From the NCBI RefSeq assembly GCF_014268655.2, contig NZ_JABWQX020000001.1, positions 3,068,001-3,132,000 of the forward strand: a stretch of DNA of 64,000 nt. The letters run 5' to 3'. Shown in pieces: positions 25,291-35,700 of this stretch. Under the pieces are notes generated by a model that worked only from the letters and a program-made list of their open reading frames with translations, did not search any database and had not been told where the DNA came from. The translations under genes were made by a program, and so were the position numbers. This stretch comes from Pseudomonas marvdashtae (GTDB taxonomy: Bacteria; Pseudomonadota; Gammaproteobacteria; Pseudomonadales; Pseudomonadaceae). Numbering within the stretch: the first letter of the stretch is position 1; every line of letters begins with the position of its first letter.

Positions 25291-27123
25291 CTACACCGTC
25301 AACGATGGGCTTGCGACGTGGTTGCCCCGTCGATGCGCCGCTTCACTGGACTGGCTTTCGCCGTGGACTTCGGCCAGGCGGGTGATGAACTCGTCGACGA
25401 ATACCCGCATGTCGGCGCTGACTTCCTTGTTGCGCGTGGTCAGGCGGTTGTAGCCAAACAGCGCCGGGATCGCGACGAACAACCCCATGGCCGTGGCCAG
25501 CAACGCGGCTGCCATGCCGGGGGCGATGGCGTTGATGTTTACATCACCGGCCATGGCGGTGCCGAGGAACACCACCATGATCCCCAATACAGTCCCCAGC
25601 AGGCCGATGTAAGGGCCGCCGGCGATGGCGTTGGACAAGGTCGACAACTTGGAACTGAGCTGTTGGTTTTCCCGGGTCCGTACACCGTCCATGGAACAGC
25701 GGATGGCTTCGATGGTGGCTGCGGAGATCGACGAGGTGTCGGCGCCCTGGTCGCGGCGGGTGCGGATTTCGGCAACCGCCACGCCATACAGACGCCACAG
25801 CGACGAATCGCTTAGGCGCTGCGCCAGGTCGCGGTCATCGGCGAGCAGTTCCAGCCGCGTCCCAACCTTGGCGAAATGACTGCGGAAGACTTCGTTGGCA
25901 CGGCTGACTCGGCTGACATTGCGGCTCTTGCGCACCATGATCACCCACGACTGCAGCATCATCAGCACCAGGACGGCAATGATCACCCAGGCGTCCAGCG
26001 GCACCGCGTTGAGCAGGAAACCCAGGCTGCCGAAACCGAAGCCGGACTGTTCTTCGTCCACCCCATAGACCACCAGGCGCGACTCGGCGCCCTGGGCGGT
26101 GGCATCGGCCAGGATCTGCTCGGGCGAACGGGCGACGCGGGACAAGCGCAGTTCATCGAGAGCGCCGGTGAAGGCTTGATACGTAGCGGTCGGTGCCACC
26201 GCGCCGGCATCGACGGCAGGCGGTAAGTCGGCGCCGATGGCAATCGCCCCCTGCAAGGCTGGCAACGGTTGCGCCAGGTTCGCCGCCGGCTTTCCATTCA
26301 CATACAAACGCAAGCCGCTGGCGTCAGCTGTCAACGCCAGGTGCTGCCATTGCCCCAGTGCCACGGCCTGGTTGGCCACGGCGCGCTGGCCGTTTACTTC
26401 CACAAAGGGCACGCCTTGGTTCACGCCCACCAGCAGCGCATTGCCGGCATCACGACGGGCCAGCAGCAGTTGCTCGCCTGCGCCCTGCTCCATTCGCAAC
26501 CAGGTGCTGAAGGTCAACGCACCACCCGCGCTCACGCCCAGGGATGGACTGGCCGGCAGCAACAGCGGCTGGCCGTTGAGCTGTGCCGAGCGCCCGATGA
26601 CACCGTCGATGATGTTTGCCGGGGCGTTCTGCGCGTGGTTGGCAAAGGCACTGGCGTCCCGTGGCGGTGCGCCAACGGCACCGTCAAAGTGATAGACCAG
26701 GCTGTAGTCGGCATCGAAGGCTGACTGAGCGTTGCTTGTCGCCGGCGCTTTCGGGTTGCCGTAGTACATCCAGACATCCTGGCGCTTACCGCCCTCCACC
26801 AGAGGCACGTCCACCCAGATCAGCGCCATGCCCATCAACGGGTCGAAACTCTCGATCTGGTGGTTGAGCACGGTGTGATCATCGGTGGCGACAAAACGGA
26901 TGTCCGAACCGTTTTCGTTAACGCCATCGAAGGTGAAATTGCCAGTGTGCAAACGCACCAGCAGCGAGGTGCGCCCCACCGCCTGGCTGATCGCCGCGCC
27001 CTGGGGCGTGGTGTCGATGCTGATCTGTTTGCGGTAGTGCCAATCGTCCTGCCACCAGGCGCTGGCCGTTGCCGGCAGCACAAGGCCCAGGCAAGCGAGA
27101 AGAATGAAAATCAAGCGATGCAT
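25291..27123 (-). CDS. exbB: ExbB-type proton channel fused to periplasmic DUF2341/LamG domains
   Basis: The protein has 610 residues from the ATG at 27123. A signal peptide (1-22, ending PATASA) leads into a WWQDDWHYRKQISIDTT start and a DUF2341 domain (about 25-135, with DIRFVATDD, FDPLMGMALIWVDVP and VWMYYGNPKA). A concanavalin-like LamG domain covers about 140-335 (AGGALTFSTWLRMEQG, WQHLALTADASGLRLYVNGKP, GALDELRLSRVARS). The membrane part begins near 370 (VPLDAWVIIAVLVLMMLQSWVI). It contains the MotA/TolQ/ExbB segment with PYIGLLGTVLGIMVVFLGTA, ISAATIEAIRCSM and ALLATAMGLFVAIPALFGYN. It is therefore a proton channel carrying a large glycan-binding-like head in the periplasm. Ordinary ExbB is about 240 residues. 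The pdtB gene ends 31 bp upstream. Confidence 0.88.
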   Translation of the reverse strand: MHRLIFILLACLGLVLPATASAWWQDDWHYRKQISIDTTPQGAAISQAVGRTSLLVRLHTGNFTFDGVNENGSDIRFVATDDHTVLNHQIESFDPLMGMALIWVDVPLVEGGKRQDVWMYYGNPKAPATSNAQSAFDADYSLVYHFDGAVGAPPRDASAFANHAQNAPANIIDGVIGRSAQLNGQPLLLPASPSLGVSAGGALTFSTWLRMEQGAGEQLLLARRDAGNALLVGVNQGVPFVEVNGQRAVANQAVALGQWQHLALTADASGLRLYVNGKPAANLAQPLPALQGAIAIGADLPPAVDAGAVAPTATYQAFTGALDELRLSRVARSPEQILADATAQGAESRLVVYGVDEEQSGFGFGSLGFLLNAVPLDAWVIIAVLVLMMLQSWVIMVRKSRNVSRVSRANEVFRSHFAKVGTRLELLADDRDLAQRLSDSSLWRLYGVAVAEIRTRRDQGADTSSISAATIEAIRCSMDGVRTRENQQLSSKLSTLSNAIAGGPYIGLLGTVLGIMVVFLGTAMAGDVNINAIAPGMAAALLATAMGLFVAIPALFGYNRLTTRNKEVSADMRVFVDEFITRLAEVHGESQSSEAAHRRGNHVASPSLTV

Positions 27124-27154
27124 AACGGGGTGCTCCAAGGTCTGTGCCTACCGG

Positions 27155-28798
27155 TCAAAAGGTCGCCTGCACATTGAAGTGCACGCGTGAATCGTGTTTA
27201 CGGGTGTTCGGGCCGTCCTTGAGCGGCAGGCCCCAGTCGAGGCTGCCCGACAGCCATTCGCGCAACGTGGCGCGGGTGCCGAAGCCGATACTCGCCAGGC
27301 TGTAGTCGGCCTCCTGGTCGGGCAGCGCGTCTTGCAGGGCCATCTGCGCGCCTTCGGCAAAGACGTATAAACGCCAGTTGTCGACGTAGCTGCCGAGGCC
27401 TTTACCCAGGTGCTTGCTCAACGACGGTGTGCGCAGTTCCTGGGAAAACAGCACGCCGTCATCGCCCGTGCGTTCCGCTGCGAGATAACCGCGCACACTG
27501 GTGGCGCCACCGGCGGAAAACTGTTCGTTGGAAACCAGCGGCCCGGAGGCCAATTGGAAGCTCAGCTTGCTTGCCGCTTGCCAGTCGCCGGAAAAATTCC
27601 GGGTGAAGGTGCTGTCGCCCTTGAACACCGCGAAGCTGGGATTGGCCTCGTAGCGCTTGGCCCGAAATTCATCGGCGTCGCTGCCATAGCCGAAGAAGCT
27701 GCGGGTGCCGGCAACGATGCTCAGGCCCAGGCCGAACTGTGAGGTTTCGGTGTAGCGAAAGCCGTTGTAGGCCAAGGTGATCGGCGCGTACTTGATCGGC
27801 ACCTCGTCATTGGAGCCGCCAAACTGCAGGGCTTCCTCGAAATCCTTGAAGTCCACGCCCACCGACAGCGAGTTGGCCCAAACGCCCTGGGACGGCACGT
27901 TGTAGATCAGCGACGCGCCATAGGAATGCCCCTTGCCCAACACGTTGCTGCCGCCGATGGTCGCGACGTTGCTGTCGGACTGGTAGCCAGACAACTGCAC
28001 GTTCCAACGCTCGCTCAGGGGCGCGTTATAGGAGCCCGACCAGACTTGCGCGTTGTCCCGGTCTTCGGGGGCGGTGAAATAAGTCAGCGAGGCCGAGTGG
28101 CCGCGTTGCCAGAGGTTGTTGTGGCCCAGCGTGACCACCGAACGCAGTTTCTCGGTGTCGGCGCTGTAGTCATTGTTCAGCCCGACACTGGCTTGCCAGG
28201 GGTTCTTGTCTTCGACTTGCAGGTCGACATCCATGGTTCCCGGACGTTGCCCTTCGCGCACCACCGGCACTACCTGGCGCCCAGGGTTGCGGTTGGCCAC
28301 GGCCAACTGGCTTTGCACTGCGCTGAAATCGGCCACTTTGCCTTCTTCCAGCGCCGGCACTTCTTCGCGGACATTGACCGGTGAATAGTGCTCGGTGCCA
28401 ACCACGCGCACCCGGCCGATCTTGGTTTCGCTGACTTGCAGGTACACCACGCCGCCTTCCACCTGCTGCTCCGGCAGTTCGACGAACACCGACTGGTAAC
28501 CCTTGGCCTGGTAGCGCTGTTGCAGGGCGTCGCGGGCGCCTTCGATGTCGGTGAGCTTGCGTTGCGGCCCCAGGAACGCATACACCGCCTCTTCGATTTC
28601 CCGGGCATCGAGCACGGTATTGCCGCGCACTACATACTCATTCACGTCCACCAGGCGCGCAGGCGTTCCAGCCTCGGCCGCCACCGGCGTATCGGCTTCC
28701 TCGGCCCACAACGCTGGCGCCTCGGCGACGAGCATCAGCGCGAGCGCCATGGGCAGGTATGGCCTGCACCTGCCGATGTTGAAGTCCCAATGATCCAC
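27155..28798 (-). CDS. pdtB: TpsB outer-membrane pore, two-partner secretion (PdtB-like)
   Basis: About 547 residues are read from a GTG at 28798 placed after GAGGGGG; an in-frame start at 28825 lacks such a site. The signal peptide ends near PALWAEE. A POTRA pair (about residues 50-205) begins VNEYVVRGNTVLDAREIEEAV and includes GYQSVFVELPEQQVEGGVVYLQVSE. The C-terminal 16-strand barrel holds the FhaC/ShlB hallmark VRGYLAAERTGDDG (the VRGY motif of loop 6) and ends RVHFNVQATF with a terminal Phe. It would transport the TpsA exoprotein encoded by the next large gene. Order and partners match PdtB (PA0692) of P. aeruginosa. The gene is separated from exbB by 31 bp and from phdA by 99 bp. Confidence 0.92.
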   Translation of the reverse strand: MDHWDFNIGRCRPYLPMALALMLVAEAPALWAEEADTPVAAEAGTPARLVDVNEYVVRGNTVLDAREIEEAVYAFLGPQRKLTDIEGARDALQQRYQAKGYQSVFVELPEQQVEGGVVYLQVSETKIGRVRVVGTEHYSPVNVREEVPALEEGKVADFSAVQSQLAVANRNPGRQVVPVVREGQRPGTMDVDLQVEDKNPWQASVGLNNDYSADTEKLRSVVTLGHNNLWQRGHSASLTYFTAPEDRDNAQVWSGSYNAPLSERWNVQLSGYQSDSNVATIGGSNVLGKGHSYGASLIYNVPSQGVWANSLSVGVDFKDFEEALQFGGSNDEVPIKYAPITLAYNGFRYTETSQFGLGLSIVAGTRSFFGYGSDADEFRAKRYEANPSFAVFKGDSTFTRNFSGDWQAASKLSFQLASGPLVSNEQFSAGGATSVRGYLAAERTGDDGVLFSQELRTPSLSKHLGKGLGSYVDNWRLYVFAEGAQMALQDALPDQEADYSLASIGFGTRATLREWLSGSLDWGLPLKDGPNTRKHDSRVHFNVQATF

Positions 28799-28897
28799 AC
28801 ATCCCCCTCGATTCAATTGCGCCACGCGCGCAGCGCCTGCTGCAAAGCCGCGCGCCGCATGACGCGCTGCCTTGGCATCGTGTTGTTGCCTGACGGT

Positions 28898-29497
28898 TTA
28901 TTTGCGTTTGGAATGGCCTGCGTGCCTGGAAAGCCAGGTGTGCAACAAAGCGAAGTTCAGCGAAAACTCCGGCATGTGCATCAGGTCGCCGCAGAACACT
29001 TCGCTGACGATGCGCTCGAGCAATTTCGCCGCGTGCGGGCTGTCCAGCAGCTCGCCGATGTCCCGCACGAAGACCGAGAAAGCCCAGACACGCTGGTTCA
29101 ACTCAAGACCCACAAACCAGCGGAACAACAGGTTGTAATTGAGCTGCTCGTACAGCTGTTTTTCACTGGGCAGCGAGTACAGCAGTTGCAACAGCAAAGC
29201 GAGCATCAAGGCCGATACCGGCACCTGGATCTGGTGTTCCCGCGCCCATTGCTGCAAAGGCTCGGACGCGACCTCCAGCAGTTCCTCGATCTGTGGGCGC
29301 AACATCACCAGGGAATGACCTGGCGGCACGTAGCTGGACAGTTCCTTCAAGGCACTCTGCCAATCGTCCTGGGACACGATCCACACCCAGGGCGCGCCGT
29401 AGCGGTACACCGAGACCGGTTTTTTGCGCGCGGCTTCAACAATTTTCGACAGGCGCTGGTCCAGCTCCTGCATGCCCACTTTCGAGTAACTTTCCAT
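28898..29497 (-). CDS. phdA: PhdA-like protein: Phd antitoxin N-terminus plus IS-type transposase domain
   Basis: About 199 residues run from the ATG at 29497; an ATG at 29527 adds ten without a ribosome site. The N-terminal 55 residues (SYSKVGMQELDQRLSKIVEAA, then KKPVSVYRYGAPWVWIVS) are a Phd/YefM antitoxin-like DNA-binding domain. The middle, about 90-165, reads ALLLQLLYSLPSEKQLYEQ, LNYNLLFRWFVGLEL and VWAFSVFV. This matches the N-terminal (DUF772) domain of IS5/IS1182-type transposases, where 'YSIxSERQLxEQ' and 'LLFRWFVGL' are hallmarks. There is no toxin gene and no transposase catalytic domain. In P. aeruginosa the same position holds phdA (PA0691), linked to control of phage-mediated lysis and DNA release in biofilms. 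The fusion looks fixed and maintained. Confidence 0.78.
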   Translation of the reverse strand: MESYSKVGMQELDQRLSKIVEAARKKPVSVYRYGAPWVWIVSQDDWQSALKELSSYVPPGHSLVMLRPQIEELLEVASEPLQQWAREHQIQVPVSALMLALLLQLLYSLPSEKQLYEQLNYNLLFRWFVGLELNQRVWAFSVFVRDIGELLDSPHAAKLLERIVSEVFCGDLMHMPEFSLNFALLHTWLSRHAGHSKRK

Positions 29498-29643
29498 AGA
29501 CCCCAACGCCCCTGTCACACCTGGCATCCAGCGCGAATAGCGCCAGAAAAAGTTGTCCGGCTTCCCTGCAAAAGGCCTTTTCGTCCACAGCGATCCTGCG
29601 CCGTTGCCGTTTCACACAACCTTGACCCCGGCCACCTGCCACT

Positions 29644-29670
29644 ACCGAACTTTTGTCATCGAATCTTCAT
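29644..29670. promoter_or_regulatory. Conserved 27-bp element upstream of phdA
   Basis: ACCGAACTTTTGTCAT followed by CGAATCTTCAT lies about 150 bp upstream of the phdA start. The same sequence with three differences occurs upstream of pdtA at 42354-42380. TTGTCAT and TCTTCAT spaced 11 bp apart resemble a Pho box read on the plus strand. It could also be part of a VreI-dependent promoter on the minus strand. Confidence 0.55.
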
Positions 29671-29702
29671 GAACGGTTACCGACAGCGACCGAGCACCCA
29701 TG

Positions 29703-29730
29703 AAAAAGGGCGACAGTTGCCTGTCGCCCT
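29703..29730 (-). terminator. Rho-independent terminator of pdtA
   Basis: On the minus strand AGGGCGACAG, a short loop, then CTGTCGCCCT is followed by TTTTTC. The hairpin sits 20 bp past the pdtA stop, so the exoprotein gene appears to be terminated separately from the phdA-pdtB operon. Confidence 0.85.
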
Positions 29731-29749
29731 CGGGCTTTGTTGACGGTTG

Positions 29750-32700
29750 TTAGAGCGTCAGGTTGCGTTGTTCCTCCGGGGTCAACTGATTACGCGCCTG
29801 GTCGTCCAACCGTCCGGCGCCCAACACCCGCACGCTGTTGTTCGGTTCATGATCCGGTGCCCGGCTGGCACCTTCCTGCGACGGTGCCAGGCGCTCGTTG
29901 CCAAAGCCCAGGACCTGCACGCTGAACACCGACGGCATGCGGTTGCGCGAGGCGGCCTGTTGCTCGCGAGCCACGCCTTCCGCCGCATCGCTGGCCGACG
30001 CCGCGGCGGAACTGGCGTTGGTCAGCGCGCCAGTGTTGACCACGGCGCTGACCGGCACGCCGTTGGACTTGCCTTGCACCTGAATGTTGGCCGCGTTCAC
30101 CACATGCAAGGCGGCGATGTTGATATTGCCCGAGACCCGGATACCCGCCTCTCCCGCATCGATGGTGCCGAGCGGCGCGAGCAGGTCGATATCGCCCGGT
30201 GCGACCTCCGCAATAGGGTTGAGCGTGGCGATACCGGCGCCAGTGCTCGGCACCGACGGCGACAGGGTGACGTTGCCCCAATTGTCGTAGACACGCTTGG
30301 GCGGTGTGTACACCAGGGTGGTTTTCGAACCGCGACCGGCGTTGATATCCCCTGTCGCGGACCAGGCGAGGATGTCGCCGCCAAAGGTGGTCATGATCCG
30401 GCTTTGTCCCAGCAACACACTGCCGTTGCTGAACAACTGGATGTCGCCGACCCCTTGGGTGATGACCCCGGCACTGGACGGCGGCGCTTCGCCTTCGATA
30501 CCAAAAACCTGCTGCCCGCCAGGCGTCAGCATCTGGATATCGCCGCCAAAGTTGGTGTGCACCCCCGCTCCGCCGAACATCGTGATATCGCCCTGGTAGG
30601 CCAGGGGATTGCCCGCCACGTCGTGGGTCGGGAATAGCGCGGCGATGGCGTTGCGACCGCGCAGGTAGCTACCGGAACGAGGACTGCTGGCGTTGTTGTA
30701 CTCGCGACCACCGGCACGCAGTTCGGCGAAGTACACCTCGCGGGCAAACACCCGCTGCTGCTCGGCCGGCAACGCGGCGAAATAAGCCTGCGCCTGATCG
30801 GCCTCACCGCTGAAGCCATACCGCGACGCCAGCCAGGCCGCCAACTCGACCTCATAGGTTTTCGCCACCTTGCCCGGCTGTTGGGCCAGGCCGACAGCCG
30901 CGTCCGCCAGGTTGGCCGGATCCAGGTATTGACGCACGAAGCCCAGGTAATCCGGCCCCGCCGCACCCACGCCGGCCTGCATCACAATGCTTGCGCCGGG
31001 GCGATTGTCACCGGCTTTCACCGGACCGAGGCTGGTCACCGCGGCCTTATCTTCCATCAGGATATTGCGTCCGGCGCTGATCTCCAGCGTACCGGGGCCG
31101 GCGACATTGAAGGTGCTGTAGAGAATGTCCCGGCCGGCGGAGACAACGGAGATGTCGGTGGGGTCGTCGTGGACGAACAGGTTGCCGGTGCTTTTCGCAT
31201 CGCCAGGGAGCTGGGGCACGGAATTGTTGGTGAGCTGTCCGCTGTTGACTATGTCGCGCCCCGCCATGATCCAGGCCGGCCGAGCAGCTTCGTACCAGAT
31301 ATCACCCTCGTAGGGTTGAACGGAAAAGGACAGAATCTCCCCCGTGCGCAACCCCACGATATCGCCGTTCACCGCGTAGAAGCGTGTCGGCTGGTCCGCG
31401 CCCCGGTAACTGCCTTCGGTGCCGGAGCCGCCGAAAGCGAACAGAGTACCCGTGCCATTCGTGTCGGTTCTCAGGCCGGTACTGTCCATGTAGCTGAACC
31501 CCGGACGAGCCACCGTGGCCAGGCTCGCCTGAGGAGCGTTGGTGGGGGAAATGGTAAAACCTCCCGCGTAAATCGAGTCGGACGCGAGAAACTCCAGTTG
31601 CGCCTGCGCGCCCGGCGCCAGCACTAGCGAGTAAGGCAGATTGGGCATCGCCGTGCCCCCCGTCCAAGTCCCGGAAGGTCCGTAGTAAAGGCTTCCGTTG
31701 GCGGCGGTGGCTCGAAGGATGGACGGATAGACAAAACGACCGTCGGTGGGTGCCGAGTCGCCCGGCGCCGGGGCGCTACCGCCTATGGCCACCTCGCCGA
31801 CTCGCGTGAACGGCGTCAGGTTGCCCCCCGCCGTCAACAGGTCAATGGCGGTGTGATCGGTCCACAGGCTGAACCACGAGGAGCCGGTGCCCTTTCCTGC
31901 GGCCCCCAAGTTGACGAGCTGTGTACCTTGCGAGAGCAGACGCCCGGCATCGGCGGCGCCGCCCAGCACCAGATCGCCTCGGGCATCCAGGGCCACGGTG
32001 GCGTCCCCCGGCACCACGATCATGCCTCCGGTGGCACTTGCCGAAGTGGCTTGGAACGGATCGTAGGCCCGGGATTCACGCGGGTCCTGCCACAGCGCAT
32101 GCGGGCCGCTGACCAGTTCGATGCCGCCAAAAGAACCGGCATGGGCCCTGACGCTCCCGCGCAAATTGATCAGACTGCCGTTCAATGCATGACGCTGGGC
32201 GACCGGACCTTTGCTGTTGGCGCTTTCCAGCGCCCGCGCGCTCAGCGATGGGTTGAGCCCACCACCGACGCGCAGGCTCAAGTCACCGCCGCCGGTCATC
32301 TGCAACTGACCATTGACCATGCGCCCCGTCGAGCCCACGGCCAGTACCAAGCCCTGGCTGCGCGTAGCGTATTGCTCGCCGGTGTCGCCACGTGGCGCCA
32401 ACATGCCGGCATCACCCGCCACATCCACGGCCAGGTTGCCGCCGCCCAAGGTGCCGAGGCCGGTAAAGCCGACCAGTGCCATGTTTTGCCCTTCGGCCGC
32501 GAAGGTGCCGAAGTTGATCCACCAGGCCGTGGGGGTGGTGCCGTCGACGCCGCCGCCCTGGCGCCACAGCCAGTTGCCAACGCTTGAGCTCGCGTTCAGC
32601 CCGGTCCGGCTGATGACATCGCCGGTCAAGTCTGCGCCAACGGTCAACGACAGGTTGCCGCCCTGATCGGGATACCAGGCGCGGTAGAGGCTGCTCGGGC

Positions 32701-35700
32701 CGCCGTCTACCAAGGATTCATAGACACCGGCGCCCCAAGGAAGCACTTGGTCCGTCACCTGGTCGACTGAAGCATCTTTCCAGACCCCTCGGGCAAGGTT
32801 ATAGCCTGCCGATTGCGCCTGGGTCAGGGTCGAAGTACCCGCCGTGTAGATGCCGAACAGCGAGTGCAGGCTCAGGTCGCCCGCACTGACCAGGTCGAGG
32901 TCGCCAGTACCGGTGCGCAGGACACTGAAACTGCTCGCCTCGGGTTTGTAGGCGTATTGGTACTCCGCCTCGGACAACTTCGCCAGGCAGGCATCGGAAG
33001 ACACACAAAGCATGTCCACGGTCTGGCCCAATTCAGCCGCCAGTTCGCTCGCCGAACGTCCTTCATAAGCCGGATTGCCCAAGGCACCGGCACCGCCAAC
33101 GGTAACGAACAGAGTGCTATTCGTACACACTGGGCCCATGGCACAGAAATCTTCCAGTGTCATGCCGAAACTCAATGCCATCGCTGCCGCCGGTAAACCC
33201 ACAGCGCTAAAATCACCAGCGATCATCATCGAGAAATCCACCGTCGTCACCAACGGATCGCTCGCGGTGCCCGGCACCGGCGCGCTTCCCCCGGTCTGAA
33301 CGCGGGTACCCTGCATTGCATAATGGGTGTCCGCCACGGTCAGCTTGCCGTTCTTCGCATAGGGGTCCGCCAGACGCGTGTCGGCGGCCTGAAGATCGGC
33401 GCCCGCCACGGTCCGCACCGACCACGATTGCGAGCCTTCGGCAAGCATCGGTGCAATTGCCCAGTTACGGCCCTTGCCATCCCCGCCACGCAAGTTGATC
33501 TTCTCCACGCCGTCGGCGAGCTTCACGTCGGTGCCCGCCGGAATCAGCGCGCCCAATGCGAGCTGCAGCGCGCCCGCTTGCATCATGACATTCGGGTTGG
33601 CCATATCGACCATGTTCAACGGACGGCTGGGCAACGCCACGCCCTTGGGCCATACCAGCCCGGTCAGCGCCATATCGCCCGCCAGCACCGAGCCGGCATC
33701 GAGAATCATCCCTGGGTCCAGGGTCAGGTCAGCACTCAGCCGGGTTCCGGCGGCGTGGGCCAGCGAGCCATCGGCGTTGCGGATATTCGCCGCCAGTACC
33801 GTGCCGGCCGGCAGGTTCACGGCTTCTGCCACTTCGCCAGGCACCGGCAAGCGAGTACCCGCAGCCAGGGTGACCGTTTGCAATGGCAGGTCGTAGTTGA
33901 GGATGACACCGGACAAGAACGTAGTGCCTTCCTGCAACTCGATGCCCGCGCGCGGCACGATCACATCACCGTTGAACAATTGCTTGCCGGGCGTCAGCAC
34001 CCAGCCATCGTCGTCCGGGGTTGCCGGCGGCGGCGCGAAACCGTCGTTGATGCTGCCATATACGCTGAGGTCGCCCCCGGCGCGCAGCACCAGGCTGCCG
34101 ACTTCGCCGGAACCGTACACGGCAGTTTTTGGCGTCAGCGGGTTGAGGCTGGCATAGCGGTAACCGGAGAGGTCCAGGTCGCCTTGCACCACCAGGTCAC
34201 CGTCGGCGGTGGCACTGACGATTTCGACACCGGGGCGCAGGTGGAAAGCGTTGCGATAGGCGGCATTGTTGAGGCCTGCCAGCTTGCCGTAGCGTAAGGC
34301 ATTGTTGTTCAAAGCGTTGTCGATAAAGTCCCGGTTGTCGTCATGGATACCGTCGAGGTAATCCTGATTGATGATTTGATACGGCCGGCCACTGGCCGCC
34401 GGGTCGGTGCCGTAGGCGGCATCGTCGTAGCGTTGCACGCCATTGAGCGCGATTAGCTTGGCGCCCTGGATGTTCAGGTTGCCGCTGGCGTCGATGGCGA
34501 TGTCGCCGGCCGTGGCGCCGCCCAGGCGTGGCGCATTCAGCTCCAGGGTGCCACGGGCCTTGCCGTCGTGGCCGACCGTGGTGGCGGTGCCATGGCGCAG
34601 ATCGATGCGCGCGCCACCGGCCAGCGTCAGCAGGCCATCTCCGGAACTGAGTTCAACCATGGCGCGGTTCGGCGAATCGATGATCTGGCCGTAGCTGTCG
34701 ACCCGCAGCACGCGGCCGTGGGCATCGAGCACGGCGTTGCCGCCCAGGGTCAAGCCTTGCTTGCCGGCCAGGCGGATGGAACCCACGCGCTCGCCGCTGG
34801 CGTCCACGGTGCCATTGACGGTGAGTTTGCCGCCGTCCACCGACACGCTGACCACACCGGCCTTGAGGCCATCGCCGATCACCAGGTCACCCTGCTTGAG
34901 CTGGAAGCTGCGCCCGCCGAATACCTGGCCCTGGTTCAGGCGCTGGTTGAGGGCGGCAAAGTCATCGCTCAGGCTGCCATCGCCCAGGCGTTGGGCGCGG
35001 ATGTCCACGCTGCCGGCCTTGTAGGGCACGGCGGTGCCGCCCGCATCGTAGTAGCCGCTGCTGCTGCCCAGCACGCTGCCCGCCAGGTCGACCTTGCCGG
35101 CGGCCGCCGCCAGTGCGGTGGCCTTGAGAGTGCCGGCCTGGTTGTTCACGGCGGACAGATCGATCACCGAGCCGGCGGCCTGGCGGATATTGCCGTTGCG
35201 GCTTTCGAGGATCAGGTCACCGCCCCAGCTGTACTTGCTGACATCATTGAAGGTGATTTTGCGTCCGGCCAGGTCGAGGCGCGCGGCATCGGTGAGGGTC
35301 AATTCATCCTCGGCGCTGAGGGTCAGCTTGCCGCTGGGCAGCACCACGTTGCCTTCGACCCGCACGTTCTTGCCGTTCAACGCCAGCTCGGCGCCCAAGC
35401 TATCGGCGCTGGCCACCGGCAGGCGAGTGCCCGCCGGAGCGCTGACGCGGATGTTGCCGCCCGCGGTGATCCGGTTGACCGACCCGGCCTCGCCGGTCAT
35501 CAACGGCGTCAGGATGTTCAAGTTGCCGCCGCTGTACTGGAAGCCCTTGCCCGTGATGTATTCACCCTGACGCTGGTAAACCAGCAGGCCACCCTTATGG
35601 TTTGCGGTGATGCGTTCGTTGGCGTTGAGATTGACGTTGGCAAATCCCAATGCCAAGCGGTCATAGGCCTTGACCACCTTGGGCTCGGTGGTCGGGGCAT

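Noticed and set aside
28898..29497. Possible toxin-antitoxin locus around phdA
   Set aside because: No toxin-like gene is adjacent; the gene is fused to a transposase-like domain and embedded in the TPS operon.
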